Assembly: GCA_963805495.1 (NCBI GenBank)
Contig: CAWDUQ010000001.1
Coordinates: 62,001 to 126,000 of the forward strand
DNA: 64,000 nt
Reading direction: 5' to 3'
Source of the DNA: DAHUXD01 sp963805495
GTDB taxonomy: Bacteria; Acidobacteriota; Thermoanaerobaculia; UBA5066; Gp7-AA6
In this document: piece after piece, positions 41,701-49,937 of the stretch
Layout: each line of letters opens with the position of its first letter
How positions within the stretch are numbered: position 1 is the stretch's first letter
The notes under the pieces: generated by a model
Told to the model about the DNA's origin: nothing
Seen by the model: only the letters and a program-made list of their open reading frames with translations
Databases searched by the model: none
Made by a program: the position numbers and the translations under genes

Positions 41701-42294
41701 CTACTTTCGGCGCTTCCGGGCGGTCGCCGTGGCGGCAGACTCCCGGGCGAGCGTCGTCCACTGCCAGAGGCCACCCGCGATCGCCGGAGGAAGGCGCCGG
41801 CCGAGCTGGCGGGCGATAAGGAGGATCTGACCGCGGTGATGGGCCTCGTGCGCCGCGAAGTAGGCGAGCACGTGCGCGACGTCGAGAGGCAGGTTGCGCC
41901 AGACGTAGGCCCGCGTGGCCGGAATGCTTCCGCCGTGCGCGAGGCCGAGCGCGAGGAGAGCCCGAATGCCGGCGCCGCTCCGGGCAAGCGCGGCCACCAG
42001 GTCCTTCCGGCGGACGCGCCCCTTGTCGACGCTCGCCGGCAAGGCGATCCCGTTTTCCCGGCCGAGGGTCCGGGTCCAGGTGCACCGACTGTTGTGGAGA
42101 TGCGCGGCGATCGAACGAACCGACTTGCGCGGCACTCCGGGCACCGGGGCCTCCCAGAGATCGTCCGGCAGCTCCTCGAAGAGGAAGCTCGTCACCCGGG
42201 CGTTCGTGTCCCACGCCGCGAGAATCGGTTCGATCGCCGAGGCCACGCGCGCGGGCGCGCCACGCCGCGAAGGAGGCCGGGGTCTCAATCCCAT
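41701..42294 (-). CDS. DinB family protein
   Basis: A DinB/YfiT-like protein of about 197 residues. SIAAHLHNSRCTWTRTLGRE carries the first metal-ligand histidine, and LAYFAAHEAHHRGQILLIAR the HxxxH pair in the last helix, so metal binding is likely. The ATG at 42294 overlaps the OsmC stop by ten bases; a GTG at 42246, directly before ASAIEPILAAWD, is an alternative and gives a more usual length. Basic C-terminus. Confidence 0.8.
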   Translation of the reverse strand: MGLRPRPPSRRGAPARVASAIEPILAAWDTNARVTSFLFEELPDDLWEAPVPGVPRKSVRSIAAHLHNSRCTWTRTLGRENGIALPASVDKGRVRRKDLVAALARSGAGIRALLALGLAHGGSIPATRAYVWRNLPLDVAHVLAYFAAHEAHHRGQILLIARQLGRRLPPAIAGGLWQWTTLARESAATATARKRRK

Positions 42295-42689
42295 GGCACC
42301 CGCGATACGGTCGTTCCCGTTCGGACCGTGCTCTGCACCTCCGCGACGGCGTCGGTCTGACGCAGGAGAGCGGCGACTTCGGCCTCCGACGCCGGCGAGG
42401 ACACCCGCGCGCGGTACGTGACGTTGGAAGCGGCGATTCCCTCCCCGGCGAAGTCCGCACGGGCCTCGACTTCCACGGCGTCGAGCGGGACCTTCAGGCG
42501 GCCCGCTTCGCGGTAGAGGTCGTTGCAGTAGCACGTCGCCAGCGCGAGCATCAGGAGCTCGCCGCCGCTGACGGCCGAGCCCCGGCCCTCGCTCCGGGCC
42601 GGGACGGCTACGGCTCGCGCGACACCGCCCGTGCCGACCCACGCCTCGTGGGTCGCTCCATCGTTCCGGACGCGGGCCGCGATCTGCAA
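42285..42689 (-). CDS. OsmC-family protein
   Basis: A 134-residue OsmC/Ohr-fold protein. GSAVSGGELLMLALATCYCNDL contains the conserved cysteine region of OsmC-type thiol peroxidases; the AREAGRLKVPLDAVEVEARADF-like part is the central helix and strand. Members reduce organic hydroperoxides, but the second resolving cysteine is placed unusually here (CYC). The start is a TTG at 42689, as no ATG or GTG is available. It overlaps the following DinB gene. Confidence 0.78.
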   Translation of the reverse strand: MQIAARVRNDGATHEAWVGTGGVARAVAVPARSEGRGSAVSGGELLMLALATCYCNDLYREAGRLKVPLDAVEVEARADFAGEGIAASNVTYRARVSSPASEAEVAALLRQTDAVAEVQSTVRTGTTVSRVPWD

Positions 42690-42698
42690 CGGTCGGAC

Positions 42699-42848
42699 CT
42701 AGCGCCGCTTGAAGTACTGCACGGCGCGCTCGTGGCGCTCCGCCGCCGCCCGGCTCTCGAACGTCCCGAGGTTCCGGCGTTTGCCGGTTTTCGGGTTTTT
42801 CTTGCGTGAGTACAAGCGGTACTGCCCGGACTTGAGCTTTCGGATCAT
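42699..42848 (-). CDS. 49-residue conserved basic protein
   Basis: A very short basic protein: MIRKLKSGQYRLYSRKKNPK, then RRNLGTFESRAAAERHERAV and a YFKRR end. The pattern (YRLYSRKK, NLGTF, AERHERA) looks like a recurrent small bacterial protein that I recall as hypothetical. It is reminiscent of the AP2-like/Arm DNA-binding domain of tyrosine recombinases, so nucleic-acid binding is a guess. ATG at 42848 has GAGGAAG eight bases upstream, and nothing overlaps it, which supports a real gene. Confidence 0.7.
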   Translation of the reverse strand: MIRKLKSGQYRLYSRKKNPKTGKRRNLGTFESRAAAERHERAVQYFKRR

Positions 42849-42896
42849 GGGGCTTCCTCGACCGGTTCCTCTAATCCTAACCGTGCCGGCCGGCGT

Positions 42897-43490
42897 TCAT
42901 TCCTGAACCCGGCGGGCTTCGGCCGGAGCGTAGCTCGCGATGACGACGCCCCGGGGCGTCGTCTTGCTCTCGACGAGGCGCAGCGCCGCCGAAGGCCCGC
43001 CTTCGCCGAAAAGACGACGCCCCGAGCCCAGGACGAGCGGGTGGATCAGAAGCACGTACTCGTCGACGAGGTCGCGCCGCATGAGCGACCGGACGAGCTC
43101 CCCGCTGCCGAAAATCAGGAGGTCCGGCCCCGATCCCGCCCGGAGCTTCGCCACGGCGCCCTCGGCGTCGCCCGGAAGAAGCGTCGAGTTCATCCAGGGC
43201 AGCGGCTCCTTCAGCGTCCGGGACGCCACGAACTTCGGCATGTTGTTGAGCACCTCGGTGAAGGGGTTGTCCCTGCGTCCGGGCCAGACCTTGAAAAAGT
43301 CCTCGTAGGTCCGTCGGCCGAAAAGCAGGGCGCCGGCCCCGCCCATCACGCCTCCGGCCTCCTGCATCGCGGCGAAGGGCGCCGCCCAGCCGCCGTGCGC
43401 GAATCCGTCGCGCCGGTCCTCGTCCGCACGGGCCGGCGCCTGCATGACCCCGTCGAGCGTCAGGTTCGTGAAGACGACGACTTTGCTCAT
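42897..43490 (-). CDS. dihydrofolate-reductase-like / RibD C-terminal-domain protein
   Basis: A 197-residue protein with the DHFR/RibD-C fold. KVVVFTNLTLDGVMQAPARAD begins the domain, GALLFGRRTYEDFFKVWPGR is the NADPH-binding core, and LLIFGSGELVRSLMRRDLVDE the second dinucleotide region. These stand-alone proteins are reductases of unknown substrate. ATG with GGAGCGCGGG upstream. A related gene lies at 49938. Confidence 0.85.
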   Translation of the reverse strand: MSKVVVFTNLTLDGVMQAPARADEDRRDGFAHGGWAAPFAAMQEAGGVMGGAGALLFGRRTYEDFFKVWPGRRDNPFTEVLNNMPKFVASRTLKEPLPWMNSTLLPGDAEGAVAKLRAGSGPDLLIFGSGELVRSLMRRDLVDEYVLLIHPLVLGSGRRLFGEGGPSAALRLVESKTTPRGVVIASYAPAEARRVQE

Positions 43491-43517
43491 CCCGCGCTCC
43501 TTCCGGCGCCAGCGTTC

Positions 43518-44552
43518 CTATGCCGGAACGGCCTCGACCACGCTGACGTCCGATTCCGTCGGAACGACTCGTTCGAGGCGGAGGCCGGCCTTGCGGAGAA
43601 GCTCCGCATACTCGGCCTCGGTGCGTTCCTGGCCTCCCGGCAACACGAACATGATCATGTCGAGCATCCTCCCGGGGTGCGGCTCGTCGCCCTCGGGCAG
43701 CACCGTCTCGACGATGAGCAGGCGCCCTCCGGCCGCCATGGCCTGCCGGCAATGTCGCAGGATGGTCAGGCACTGCTCCTCGCTCCAGTCGTGGATGATG
43801 TGCGAGAGGACGTAAGCGTCGCCGCCCGCGGGCATCCGCTCGAAGAAGCTTCCGGACTCGATCGACACCCGCCCGCCGAGGCCTCGCGCCTCGAAGAACG
43901 CCGGCGCGTCGCGCACGACGTGGGGAAGATCGAAGAGCACGCCGCGGGGCCCCGCGTAACGTTCCAGGATCGCGACGAGCATGTTGCCCGAGGATCCCCC
44001 CACGTCGACGACCGTCCCGAAGCGCGAGAAGTCGTACGCGGCGGCGACGGTCGGCGGCTCACCGCCATGGAACCCCACCATGGCCTGGCTGAAGTGAGCA
44101 GCGTCTTCCGGATGGCGGGCAAGGTAGTCGAAGACGGGAACGCCGAAAGCCTTCTCGAATCCGGTCCTTCCGGTTTCGAGCGAATGCAGGATTTCACCCC
44201 AGCCGCGCCAGGCCATCTCGCCGGCCAGGGCCATCAAGCTCGAGCGCGCCGCGCCGGGGGCGTCCGAACGGAGCGCCTCGCCAAGCGGCGTCAACGCGAA
44301 ACGCTGCGCGTCGCGTCCGGCGAGAATGCCGAGGCCGGCGAGGGCGCGCATCAGCCGGTGCAGCGAAGGCGCGTCCGCGCCCGTGGCGTCGGCCAGTTCC
44401 GCCGCGCTCTTCGGCCCCTCCGCCAGCCGATCGGCGAGCCCCAGCTTCGCCGCGGCGTAAACGACCCGCGACACCCAGTAGCCGAGCCCCATCTGGATGA
44501 GCTGGATGTGCGCCGGCGGTGCCTCGGATGTCGACGGCTTCGTTTTTTCCAC
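43518..44552 (-). CDS. O-methyltransferase, plant COMT/acetylserotonin type
   Basis: A 344-residue SAM-dependent methyltransferase with an N-terminal winged-helix dimerisation domain (AAKLGLADRLAEGPKSAAEL) and a C-terminal Rossmann domain: TVVDVGGSSGNMLVAILERY is motif I, LSHIIHDWSEEQCLTILRHC carries the catalytic H-D-W of the family, and LLIVETVLPEGDEP follows. Members methylate hydroxyls of small aromatic or polyketide metabolites. GTG at 44552 is chosen because AAAGGAGACGC precedes it; the ATG 18 bases earlier lacks such a site. Confidence 0.87.
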   Translation of the reverse strand: MEKTKPSTSEAPPAHIQLIQMGLGYWVSRVVYAAAKLGLADRLAEGPKSAAELADATGADAPSLHRLMRALAGLGILAGRDAQRFALTPLGEALRSDAPGAARSSLMALAGEMAWRGWGEILHSLETGRTGFEKAFGVPVFDYLARHPEDAAHFSQAMVGFHGGEPPTVAAAYDFSRFGTVVDVGGSSGNMLVAILERYAGPRGVLFDLPHVVRDAPAFFEARGLGGRVSIESGSFFERMPAGGDAYVLSHIIHDWSEEQCLTILRHCRQAMAAGGRLLIVETVLPEGDEPHPGRMLDMIMFVLPGGQERTEAEYAELLRKAGLRLERVVPTESDVSVVEAVPA

Positions 44553-44640
44553 GCGTCTCCTTTCGCGCATGAGAGGCCCGGGTCGCCGGACCCGCCCCGG
44601 CAGTTGCGGGGAATCCTACCTTCGCCCGGGCGCCGGACCC

Positions 44641-45444
44641 TTACGCCGGCTCGCAATCCCGGTGGCGCTCGGGCGCATACCGGCCGGCCAGCCGGCCGGT
44701 GGCTCGAGCGGCGTCGATCGACTGCACCAGCAGGCCCTCCTCGCCGTAGGGCAGGCGGGCCTGGCACTCGCCGGACGGGTCGATGAGGCTCGTCGCCGAC
44801 TCCTGGAAGCGCATCGCGTAGTTGACGCTCGCGAAGTAGATGGTGTTCTCGATGCTCCGCATCGTCATGGCCTTCTCGTAGTAGGGGCCGCCGGCCGCGC
44901 CCCACGACGTCAGCCTCACGCCGGCGCGGTCGCTTCCCGTGAGCTGCGGATGGAAGACGATCTTCGCGCCCCGCGTCGCGGCGAAGCGCACCGTCTCGGG
45001 ATAGCGCCAGCCCTCGTGGCAGATGGCAATCCCGAACCGGACCCCGTTGATCTCGAACACGCGCCGGCCGCTGCCGGGAACGTAGAACGGCTCCTCGGTC
45101 GGATCGATCTGATTCTTCGTCTGATAGCCCTGGATTTCGCCCCGCGCGTCGATCACGCACGCGGCGATCTGGCGGCCCAAGTCCGTCGGCGTCTCGATAC
45201 CGAGGATCGTCGCGAGCCGGAGGTCCCGCGCCCGCTGCGCGACGGTCCGGAGCGCCCGTTCGCGATCGGCCGCGCCGAAGGGCGGGACCTCGAAATCCTG
45301 GCCGCGCAGTCCCGGGAGATAGGCTTCCGGGAAGCACACGATCTCCGCCCCCTGCGCCGACGCCTCGGCCATCAGGTGGCCGACCTTCTCCAGGCCTTCG
45401 TCGACGCTCGAGGCGATGCGCGGCGACGCCAGTGCGACGATCAC
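44641..45444 (-). CDS. carbon-nitrogen hydrolase (nitrilase superfamily)
   Basis: A 267-residue nitrilase-superfamily enzyme. The catalytic triad is recognisable: glutamate in EIVCFPEAYLPG, lysine in GYQTKNQIDPTEE, and cysteine in FGIAICHEGWRYPE. Members hydrolyse amides or carbamoyl groups (N-carbamoylputrescine, omega-amides). The C-terminal region is normal in length. GTG at 45444 overlaps the upstream DinB stop (GTGA). The partners of this gene give no hint of substrate. Confidence 0.87.
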   Translation of the reverse strand: MIVALASPRIASSVDEGLEKVGHLMAEASAQGAEIVCFPEAYLPGLRGQDFEVPPFGAADRERALRTVAQRARDLRLATILGIETPTDLGRQIAACVIDARGEIQGYQTKNQIDPTEEPFYVPGSGRRVFEINGVRFGIAICHEGWRYPETVRFAATRGAKIVFHPQLTGSDRAGVRLTSWGAAGGPYYEKAMTMRSIENTIYFASVNYAMRFQESATSLIDPSGECQARLPYGEEGLLVQSIDAARATGRLAGRYAPERHRDCEPA

Positions 45445-45938
45445 GGGGAACCGAGCGTCGGGCTGCCCCCCGGGATCTGCGCGAGGTGGTGCTTCAGGTG
45501 GCCGACGTAATCGCGCATGAAGTACTCGAGCGTGGCGGGCCGGTCCGGCGGAACCGGCCGCCACGCGAGCTCGTGCAGGTTGTGCCGCGCCCGCGGCTCC
45601 TCCCGGACCGACGGCGGAAGGGTCTCGATCACGCGCGCCAGGTGCAGGTTGAACAGGCGCCACAGCCCGATCAGGTCCGCCCACGGCGCGCCCTGGTAGC
45701 CCTGCGCCGCGACCCACGCGTCCTGCTCATATCCGGCAAAGACGAGGTGGTCCGTGAACCGGGCCCGCACGAAGCGCTGATGGTTGTTCGAAGCGGAGTC
45801 GATCAGGTGGCCGATGACCTGCTTCGGAGACCACTTCCCGGGGGCCGGCGGCTTCGACGCCTTCGCCTCCGAAAGGGCGAGGAGTCGCGGCGTCGCGGCC
45901 GCGACCGTCTCGCGAAGCTCCGCTTCGACCGCGGTCAC
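45441..45938 (-). CDS. DinB family protein
   Basis: A 165-residue DinB-like protein. GKWSPKQVIGHLIDSASNNHQ holds the first histidine ligand and MRDYVGHLKHHLAQIPG the HxxxH pair. NLHELAWRPVPPDRP is typical of the subgroup seen in many soil bacteria. GTG at 45938 overlaps the stop of the upstream membrane protein (GTGA), and its own stop overlaps the nitrilase-like gene, so three genes are coupled. Confidence 0.85.
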   Translation of the reverse strand: MTAVEAELRETVAAATPRLLALSEAKASKPPAPGKWSPKQVIGHLIDSASNNHQRFVRARFTDHLVFAGYEQDAWVAAQGYQGAPWADLIGLWRLFNLHLARVIETLPPSVREEPRARHNLHELAWRPVPPDRPATLEYFMRDYVGHLKHHLAQIPGGSPTLGSP

Positions 45939-46207
45939 GCGTCCCCTCGCAGGATGAAAAACCAGAAATACACCGGCTCCACCAGCGGGCCCGCGAGAAG
46001 GATGGCGAGCCGCCATGCGCGCTCGGTTCCCTCGGGCACGAGGTCGTTCTTTCCGACGTCCCAGAGATAGACCAGCAGGAGAACCGCCTGCAGCACGAGG
46101 ACCCCGACGATCAAGGTCAGATTGAGATCGGCGTAGAACAGCGCCACGCTCGCAACGAGCTGGACGACGGTGGCGACACCGAGCACGGTCTTTCCGGAGC
46201 GCGTCAT
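45935..46207 (-). CDS. small three-helix membrane protein
   Basis: A 90-residue membrane protein with helices at about 8-27, 29-47 and 66-87, and a polar loop DVGKNDLVPEGTERAWRL. It resembles PLDc_N-type or other small energy-coupled membrane proteins only in size. Function unknown. ATG start; the stop is coupled to the DinB gene. Confidence 0.65.
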   Translation of the reverse strand: MTRSGKTVLGVATVVQLVASVALFYADLNLTLIVGVLVLQAVLLLVYLWDVGKNDLVPEGTERAWRLAILLAGPLVEPVYFWFFILRGDA

Positions 46208-46261
46208 GCCGGGATCATCTCACCCGCCCTCGCCCGCCGGGCGCGACCGATTCTCGCCGCC

Positions 46262-46543
46262 TCACTCATGAAGGCCCGGAACGAACCGCTGGATGGCAAA
46301 GGCGGCGGCCGCGAGAATGACGAGGAGGACGAGACCGATGAGCGGCGAAAGCTCCGCCCGCGCCGAGAAATACCAGCCCGCGAACACCAGGCCGCCCAGC
46401 AGCGCGATCGCCAGCGGCTCGAGGCTCAGGTTCGACAGGCCCTTGCCGGCGAACCCTCGAGCCCGCGAGGCCTCGAACCACACTCCCACCGGAAGGACGA
46501 CGAGCGCGCTCAGCCAGCCAAACGTTCGTGCGGGTCTTGCCAC
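46262..46543 (-). CDS. small membrane protein
   Basis: A 93-residue protein with three hydrophobic segments (about 9-25, 46-62, 66-84). The loop contains EASRARGFAGKGLSNLSLEP. No family is recognised. Starts with ATG and a GGGAGATCG site upstream, and lies 48 bases after the cysteine-synthase-like gene start region. Confidence 0.6.
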   Translation of the reverse strand: MARPARTFGWLSALVVLPVGVWFEASRARGFAGKGLSNLSLEPLAIALLGGLVFAGWYFSARAELSPLIGLVLLVILAAAAFAIQRFVPGLHE

Positions 46544-46591
46544 GGTCGATCTCCCTTCGTCGACTCCATGATGACGTACGCGGCGGCCCGG

Positions 46592-47548
46592 TCACCGGCT
46601 CCGATAGACATCGGTGCTCAGGTACTTCAGTCCCGAGTCGATCATCAGCGTGACCACCTTGCCCCCCGGCCCGAGCCGCCCCGCCACTTCGAGGGCGGCG
46701 ACGACGTTGGCCCCGGACGACGTCCCGGCGAAGAGAGCCTCCTCCCGCGCGAGCCGCCTCGCCATCTCCTCCGCGTCGTCCGTGCCGACCGCCAGGACCT
46801 CGTCCACGAGCGCCGGCTCCCAGAGGGGAGGCGTGCGGCCGATCCCGATTCCCTCGATGCGGTGCGCCCCCGGCGGCCCCCCGAGCAGGACCGCGGATTC
46901 CGCGGGCTCGACGACGACGTTTCGGACTCCCGGCTTGTGACGCTTCAGCACGGTCGCCACACCCCGCGAGGACGCGGCCGCGCCCGCGGACTGAACGAAA
47001 GCGTCGATCTCGCCGTTCGTCTGGCTCCAGATCTCCTCTCCAAGCGGGTGGTAGCCCGCGATGCTGTCCCGGTTGTTGAGCTGGTCGATCCAATACGTGT
47101 GAGGCTCGCGGCTGATCTTGCGGGCGGCCTCGATCATGTCCTGGATCAGCTTCCGGGTCGTGAGCCCGCCCTCGCTCGGGACCAGCGTCAACTCCGCGCC
47201 GAGTGACGCCATGTGGTCCCGCTTCTCCTGGCTGAAGGCGTCGGATGTGACGATCTTCAGACGGTAGCCCCGGGCGGCGCAGACCAGGGCGAGCGACGCA
47301 CCGGTGCTTCCGCCGGTGTACTCGACGACGGTGTCGCCCGGCTTCAGCCGGCCGTCCGCCTCGGCCCGCGTGATCACGGCGAGTGCCATCCGGTCCTTCA
47401 TGCTGCCCGTGGGGTTCTCCCACTCGAGCTTCACGAAGATGTCCGCGGAGCCGGGCGGGACGAGCTTGCCGAGCCGCACCATCGAGGTGTTTCCGATGGC
47501 GTCGAGGACGTTCGAGGACCCGCCCTTCGAAGAGAGCATGGGGCTCAC
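46592..47548 (-). CDS. cysteine synthase / cystathionine beta-synthase family PLP enzyme
   Basis: A 318-residue fold-type II PLP enzyme. IGNTSMVRLGKL is the N-terminal signature, NPTGSMKDRMA carries the PLP lysine, EYTGGSTGASLALV is the substrate (T-S/G-G-N-T-like) loop and AGTSSGANVVAAL the PLP phosphate loop. Members make cysteine from O-acetylserine and sulfide, or cystathionine from serine and homocysteine. In the substrate loop GGSTG replaces the usual SGNTG, so the exact reaction is open. GTG at 47548 is used; ATG at 47539 is an alternative. Confidence 0.87.
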   Translation of the reverse strand: MSPMLSSKGGSSNVLDAIGNTSMVRLGKLVPPGSADIFVKLEWENPTGSMKDRMALAVITRAEADGRLKPGDTVVEYTGGSTGASLALVCAARGYRLKIVTSDAFSQEKRDHMASLGAELTLVPSEGGLTTRKLIQDMIEAARKISREPHTYWIDQLNNRDSIAGYHPLGEEIWSQTNGEIDAFVQSAGAAASSRGVATVLKRHKPGVRNVVVEPAESAVLLGGPPGAHRIEGIGIGRTPPLWEPALVDEVLAVGTDDAEEMARRLAREEALFAGTSSGANVVAALEVAGRLGPGGKVVTLMIDSGLKYLSTDVYRSR

Positions 47549-47633
47549 GGCTTCACCCCGGGACGGACGGCGATCGAATCAAAAGCTTGCGAAGCACGTG
47601 TCGCTCCTTCGTGATGGCCGGGGATATCGGCCG

Positions 47634-48191
47634 TTATCCGCCTTCGGGCGCCCGGCGCTGTTCCGGGGCCGTCCGAAGGACCGAGAGGTAGGCCTTCCAG
47701 GGCCCGACCGCCGCCGTGTACTGCCGCGCCATCACGCGAACGACCTGGCCGAGGTGACTCAGGTCGTGGGCCACCCACGTCGAGAGGTGCTGGCCGAGCG
47801 TCACGGCCCCGAGCTCCGGGTGGAGGCCCCGACGCGACAGGTCGCCTTCCGTCAGGTGGAGAGCGGCGAGGCGATCGAGGCTCTCGGCCCGCAATCGGGC
47901 GAAGGCGTCGAGGATCTCGCCGAGCGGGCGGCCCCGGAAGGCGGCGAACATCGCCTCGCGGTCGAAAGTCGGAAAGGCAACAGCGCCGCCGTGGCGAATG
48001 ATGTGCTCGACACGCGGCATCCAGTCGGTCCGCTCGGCGTGAATCAGGTGCCCGACGACGTCGAAAGGGCTCCAGGTCCCGGGGCCCTCGGTGGCCTCGA
48101 TCCATCCGGCGGGAAGGTCCTCGAGCAGCGAGCGCAGTGAGGCCGGCGTCCGCCGCAGGACCGGAAGGGCTTCGTCAAATCGAAATTCCAT
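47634..48191 (-). CDS. DinB family protein
   Basis: A 185-residue DinB-like protein. GTWSPFDVVGHLIHAERTDW supplies the first histidine and HLSTWVAHDLSHLGQVVRVM the HxxxH-type pair; ARQYTAAVGPWKAYLSVL is the typical C-terminal end of this subgroup. ATG at 48191 is chosen because CGGAGAACCG lies just before it; an ATG six codons earlier has no such site. Confidence 0.87.
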   Translation of the reverse strand: MEFRFDEALPVLRRTPASLRSLLEDLPAGWIEATEGPGTWSPFDVVGHLIHAERTDWMPRVEHIIRHGGAVAFPTFDREAMFAAFRGRPLGEILDAFARLRAESLDRLAALHLTEGDLSRRGLHPELGAVTLGQHLSTWVAHDLSHLGQVVRVMARQYTAAVGPWKAYLSVLRTAPEQRRAPEGG

Positions 48192-48249
48192 CGGTTCTCC
48201 GTTCAACACGCGCGCGCGCGGCCGGGTTGCGTCGCTCGCCGTCTCCCCT

Positions 48250-48606
48250 TCACGCGGGTCCCTGCTCGAAAAACTGCAGGCAGACTCCCGAGGGGACGAT
48301 CATGTGAAACTCGCGTCGGCCCCACGGCTTCGTCTCGAGGGCGCCGACTCTGGCGGGGATTCCCCGGTACTCCTCGTACAGGGCATCCAGCCCGACGACG
48401 CCGACGCTGAAGCTCGCGTTCTCGGCCCAGGCCCGGTCGTCGTTGGCGACGAGGTGGAAGGCGATTTGATCCCGCCGGATCCCCGCCATCGTCTCGCTCT
48501 GCCAGACGACCGAAAAGCCCATCTGAAGCGTGTAGAAGGCGAGCGCGTCGGCGAGGCTTCCCCCGGTCGGGATCAGGGGCGTGACGGACCGGAAGGCCGC
48601 CTTCAT
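48250..48606 (-). CDS. VOC-fold bleomycin-resistance-like protein
   Basis: A 118-residue vicinal-oxygen-chelate protein. SVTPLIPTGGSLADALAFYT begins the fold; AFHLVANDDRAWAENASFSV and KPWGRREFHMIVPSGVCLQF match bleomycin-resistance-type members, with the histidine in EFHM at the metal or ligand position. Resistance is not implied. ATG start. Confidence 0.82.
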   Translation of the reverse strand: MKAAFRSVTPLIPTGGSLADALAFYTLQMGFSVVWQSETMAGIRRDQIAFHLVANDDRAWAENASFSVGVVGLDALYEEYRGIPARVGALETKPWGRREFHMIVPSGVCLQFFEQGPA

Positions 48607-48634
48607 GCGCGCGGGCCTTTCCTCGAGCTCCGCC

Positions 48635-49159
48635 TCACGGCGCCCCCGGACGCAGGCGCGGCACCCATCTCGGCACGCGCTGCGTGTACCGCTCGTACGA
48701 TTCGCCGAAGCGCCGACGCAGGGTGGGCTCCTCGTATCCGATGATGAATACGTTCACGATGGCGAAGAAGAACGCCCAGTAATACAGCAGCCCCCGGGAC
48801 GCCGTCAGAAGCGCTTCGCCCAGTACGATCAGGCTGACTGCCAGGTACATCGGATTGCGCACGTAACGGTAGAGCCCGCGGACCACGAGCTCCCGGGGCG
48901 GGTCGGCCGGCGACAGCGTCCCGCGACCCATTCGAGCAAACTCCCGGATGCACGTCGCGAGGATGATTGCGCCAATCCCGGCGCACGACAAGCCGAACAC
49001 GTGAGCGGGGCTCCGGAGGTCGAGCCGCACGCCGGAGAGGCCGAAAAAGCGCCACGGGACATACCCGGCGACGACGCCCGGAAGGAGGATGGTCCAGAGA
49101 ATGCTCCGGAGGGCGAGGCCGATCGACGATCCGCGCGAACCGTGGACGGTCGTCGCCAC
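48635..49159 (-). CDS. isoprenylcysteine-methyltransferase-like membrane protein
   Basis: A 174-residue membrane protein with four to five helices and the C-terminal pattern of the ICMT/PEMT methyltransferases: LVVRGLYRYVRNPMYLAVSL, then EEPTLRRRFGESYERYTQRV and a PRW end, where SAM is bound. The methylated substrate is unknown. GTG at 49159 is two bases after the carbonic anhydrase stop, so it is probably coupled. A second related gene lies at 54477. Confidence 0.85.
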   Translation of the reverse strand: MATTVHGSRGSSIGLALRSILWTILLPGVVAGYVPWRFFGLSGVRLDLRSPAHVFGLSCAGIGAIILATCIREFARMGRGTLSPADPPRELVVRGLYRYVRNPMYLAVSLIVLGEALLTASRGLLYYWAFFFAIVNVFIIGYEEPTLRRRFGESYERYTQRVPRWVPRLRPGAP

Positions 49160-49161
49160 TT

Positions 49162-49788
49162 TCAGCCGGCAACGGTCGGGTCGTCGAAGAACTCGACGAT
49201 CCCCGACTCCAGGGAGTATTCGGCGCCCACCACGGCGAGGCGCCCGTCCTGGATGCACTGCTCCAGGATCTGGGACCCGTGGCGAAGGTGGCTGACGGAG
49301 GCCCGCACGTTGGCCCGCACCGCCTGCGCCACCAGCGCCGCCGGGTCGTGGCGGAGCTCGGTCGCGAGCAGGGCCTCGACGGAGGGCCGCACGCGATCGA
49401 CGATCGATCTCAGGTTGCGGGACTGGCGTTCCGTGGGCCGGGTCAGCTCGTCGAGGGTGGCGAGCACCGCCCCGCACCGGGAATGGCCGAGGAGGACGAC
49501 GAGCGGCGTCCCGAATCGCTCGACCGCAAATTCGACGCTGCCGATCTGCGAGGGGGCCACGACGTTTCCGGCGACGCGGATGACGAAGAGGTCCCCGAGG
49601 CCCTGGTCGAAGACGATTTCCGCCGGCACGCGCGAATCGGAGCAGCCGAGGATCACGGCGAAGGGCTCCTGGCCCTCGGCCAGCTCGGTGCGACGCCCCA
49701 GGCTCGCGCCCGCGCCCCCGGCGGAGCCCGCCGCGAAGCGTCGGTTCCCGGTTCGTATGCGGTCCAGCGCTTCCCGTGCCGACATCAT
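49162..49788 (-). CDS. beta-class carbonic anhydrase
   Basis: A 208-residue beta-carbonic anhydrase. CSDSR (zinc cysteine with the Asp-Arg pair) is in FAVILGCSDSRVPAE, and HSRCGAV supplies the other zinc ligands. IRVAGNVVAPSQIGSVEFAV is the usual core. It interconverts CO2 and bicarbonate. No signal peptide is seen from the chosen start at 49788; an in-frame start 18 codons earlier adds only a basic, low-complexity stretch. It precedes an ICMT-like gene. Confidence 0.93.
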   Translation of the reverse strand: MMSAREALDRIRTGNRRFAAGSAGGAGASLGRRTELAEGQEPFAVILGCSDSRVPAEIVFDQGLGDLFVIRVAGNVVAPSQIGSVEFAVERFGTPLVVLLGHSRCGAVLATLDELTRPTERQSRNLRSIVDRVRPSVEALLATELRHDPAALVAQAVRANVRASVSHLRHGSQILEQCIQDGRLAVVGAEYSLESGIVEFFDDPTVAG

Positions 49789-49937
49789 GAGCCTGGGTCC
49801 CCCCGGTCCGCCGCGCGGTGCCGCCCGGCGAGCCCGCATCATATGGTCTCATCGGGCGGCGTCACACCGTTCGTTCACCCCGGCATTCGCTTGCGCCCCG
49901 GAATGGCCGCGGACGCCGGCGCCGTCCGCGCTTCACG

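Noticed and set aside
42699..42848. Ribosomal protein L33 (rpmG)
   Set aside because: Size and basic charge fit, but the CxxC zinc pairs and L33 sequence pattern are absent; it is listed as an unknown small protein.
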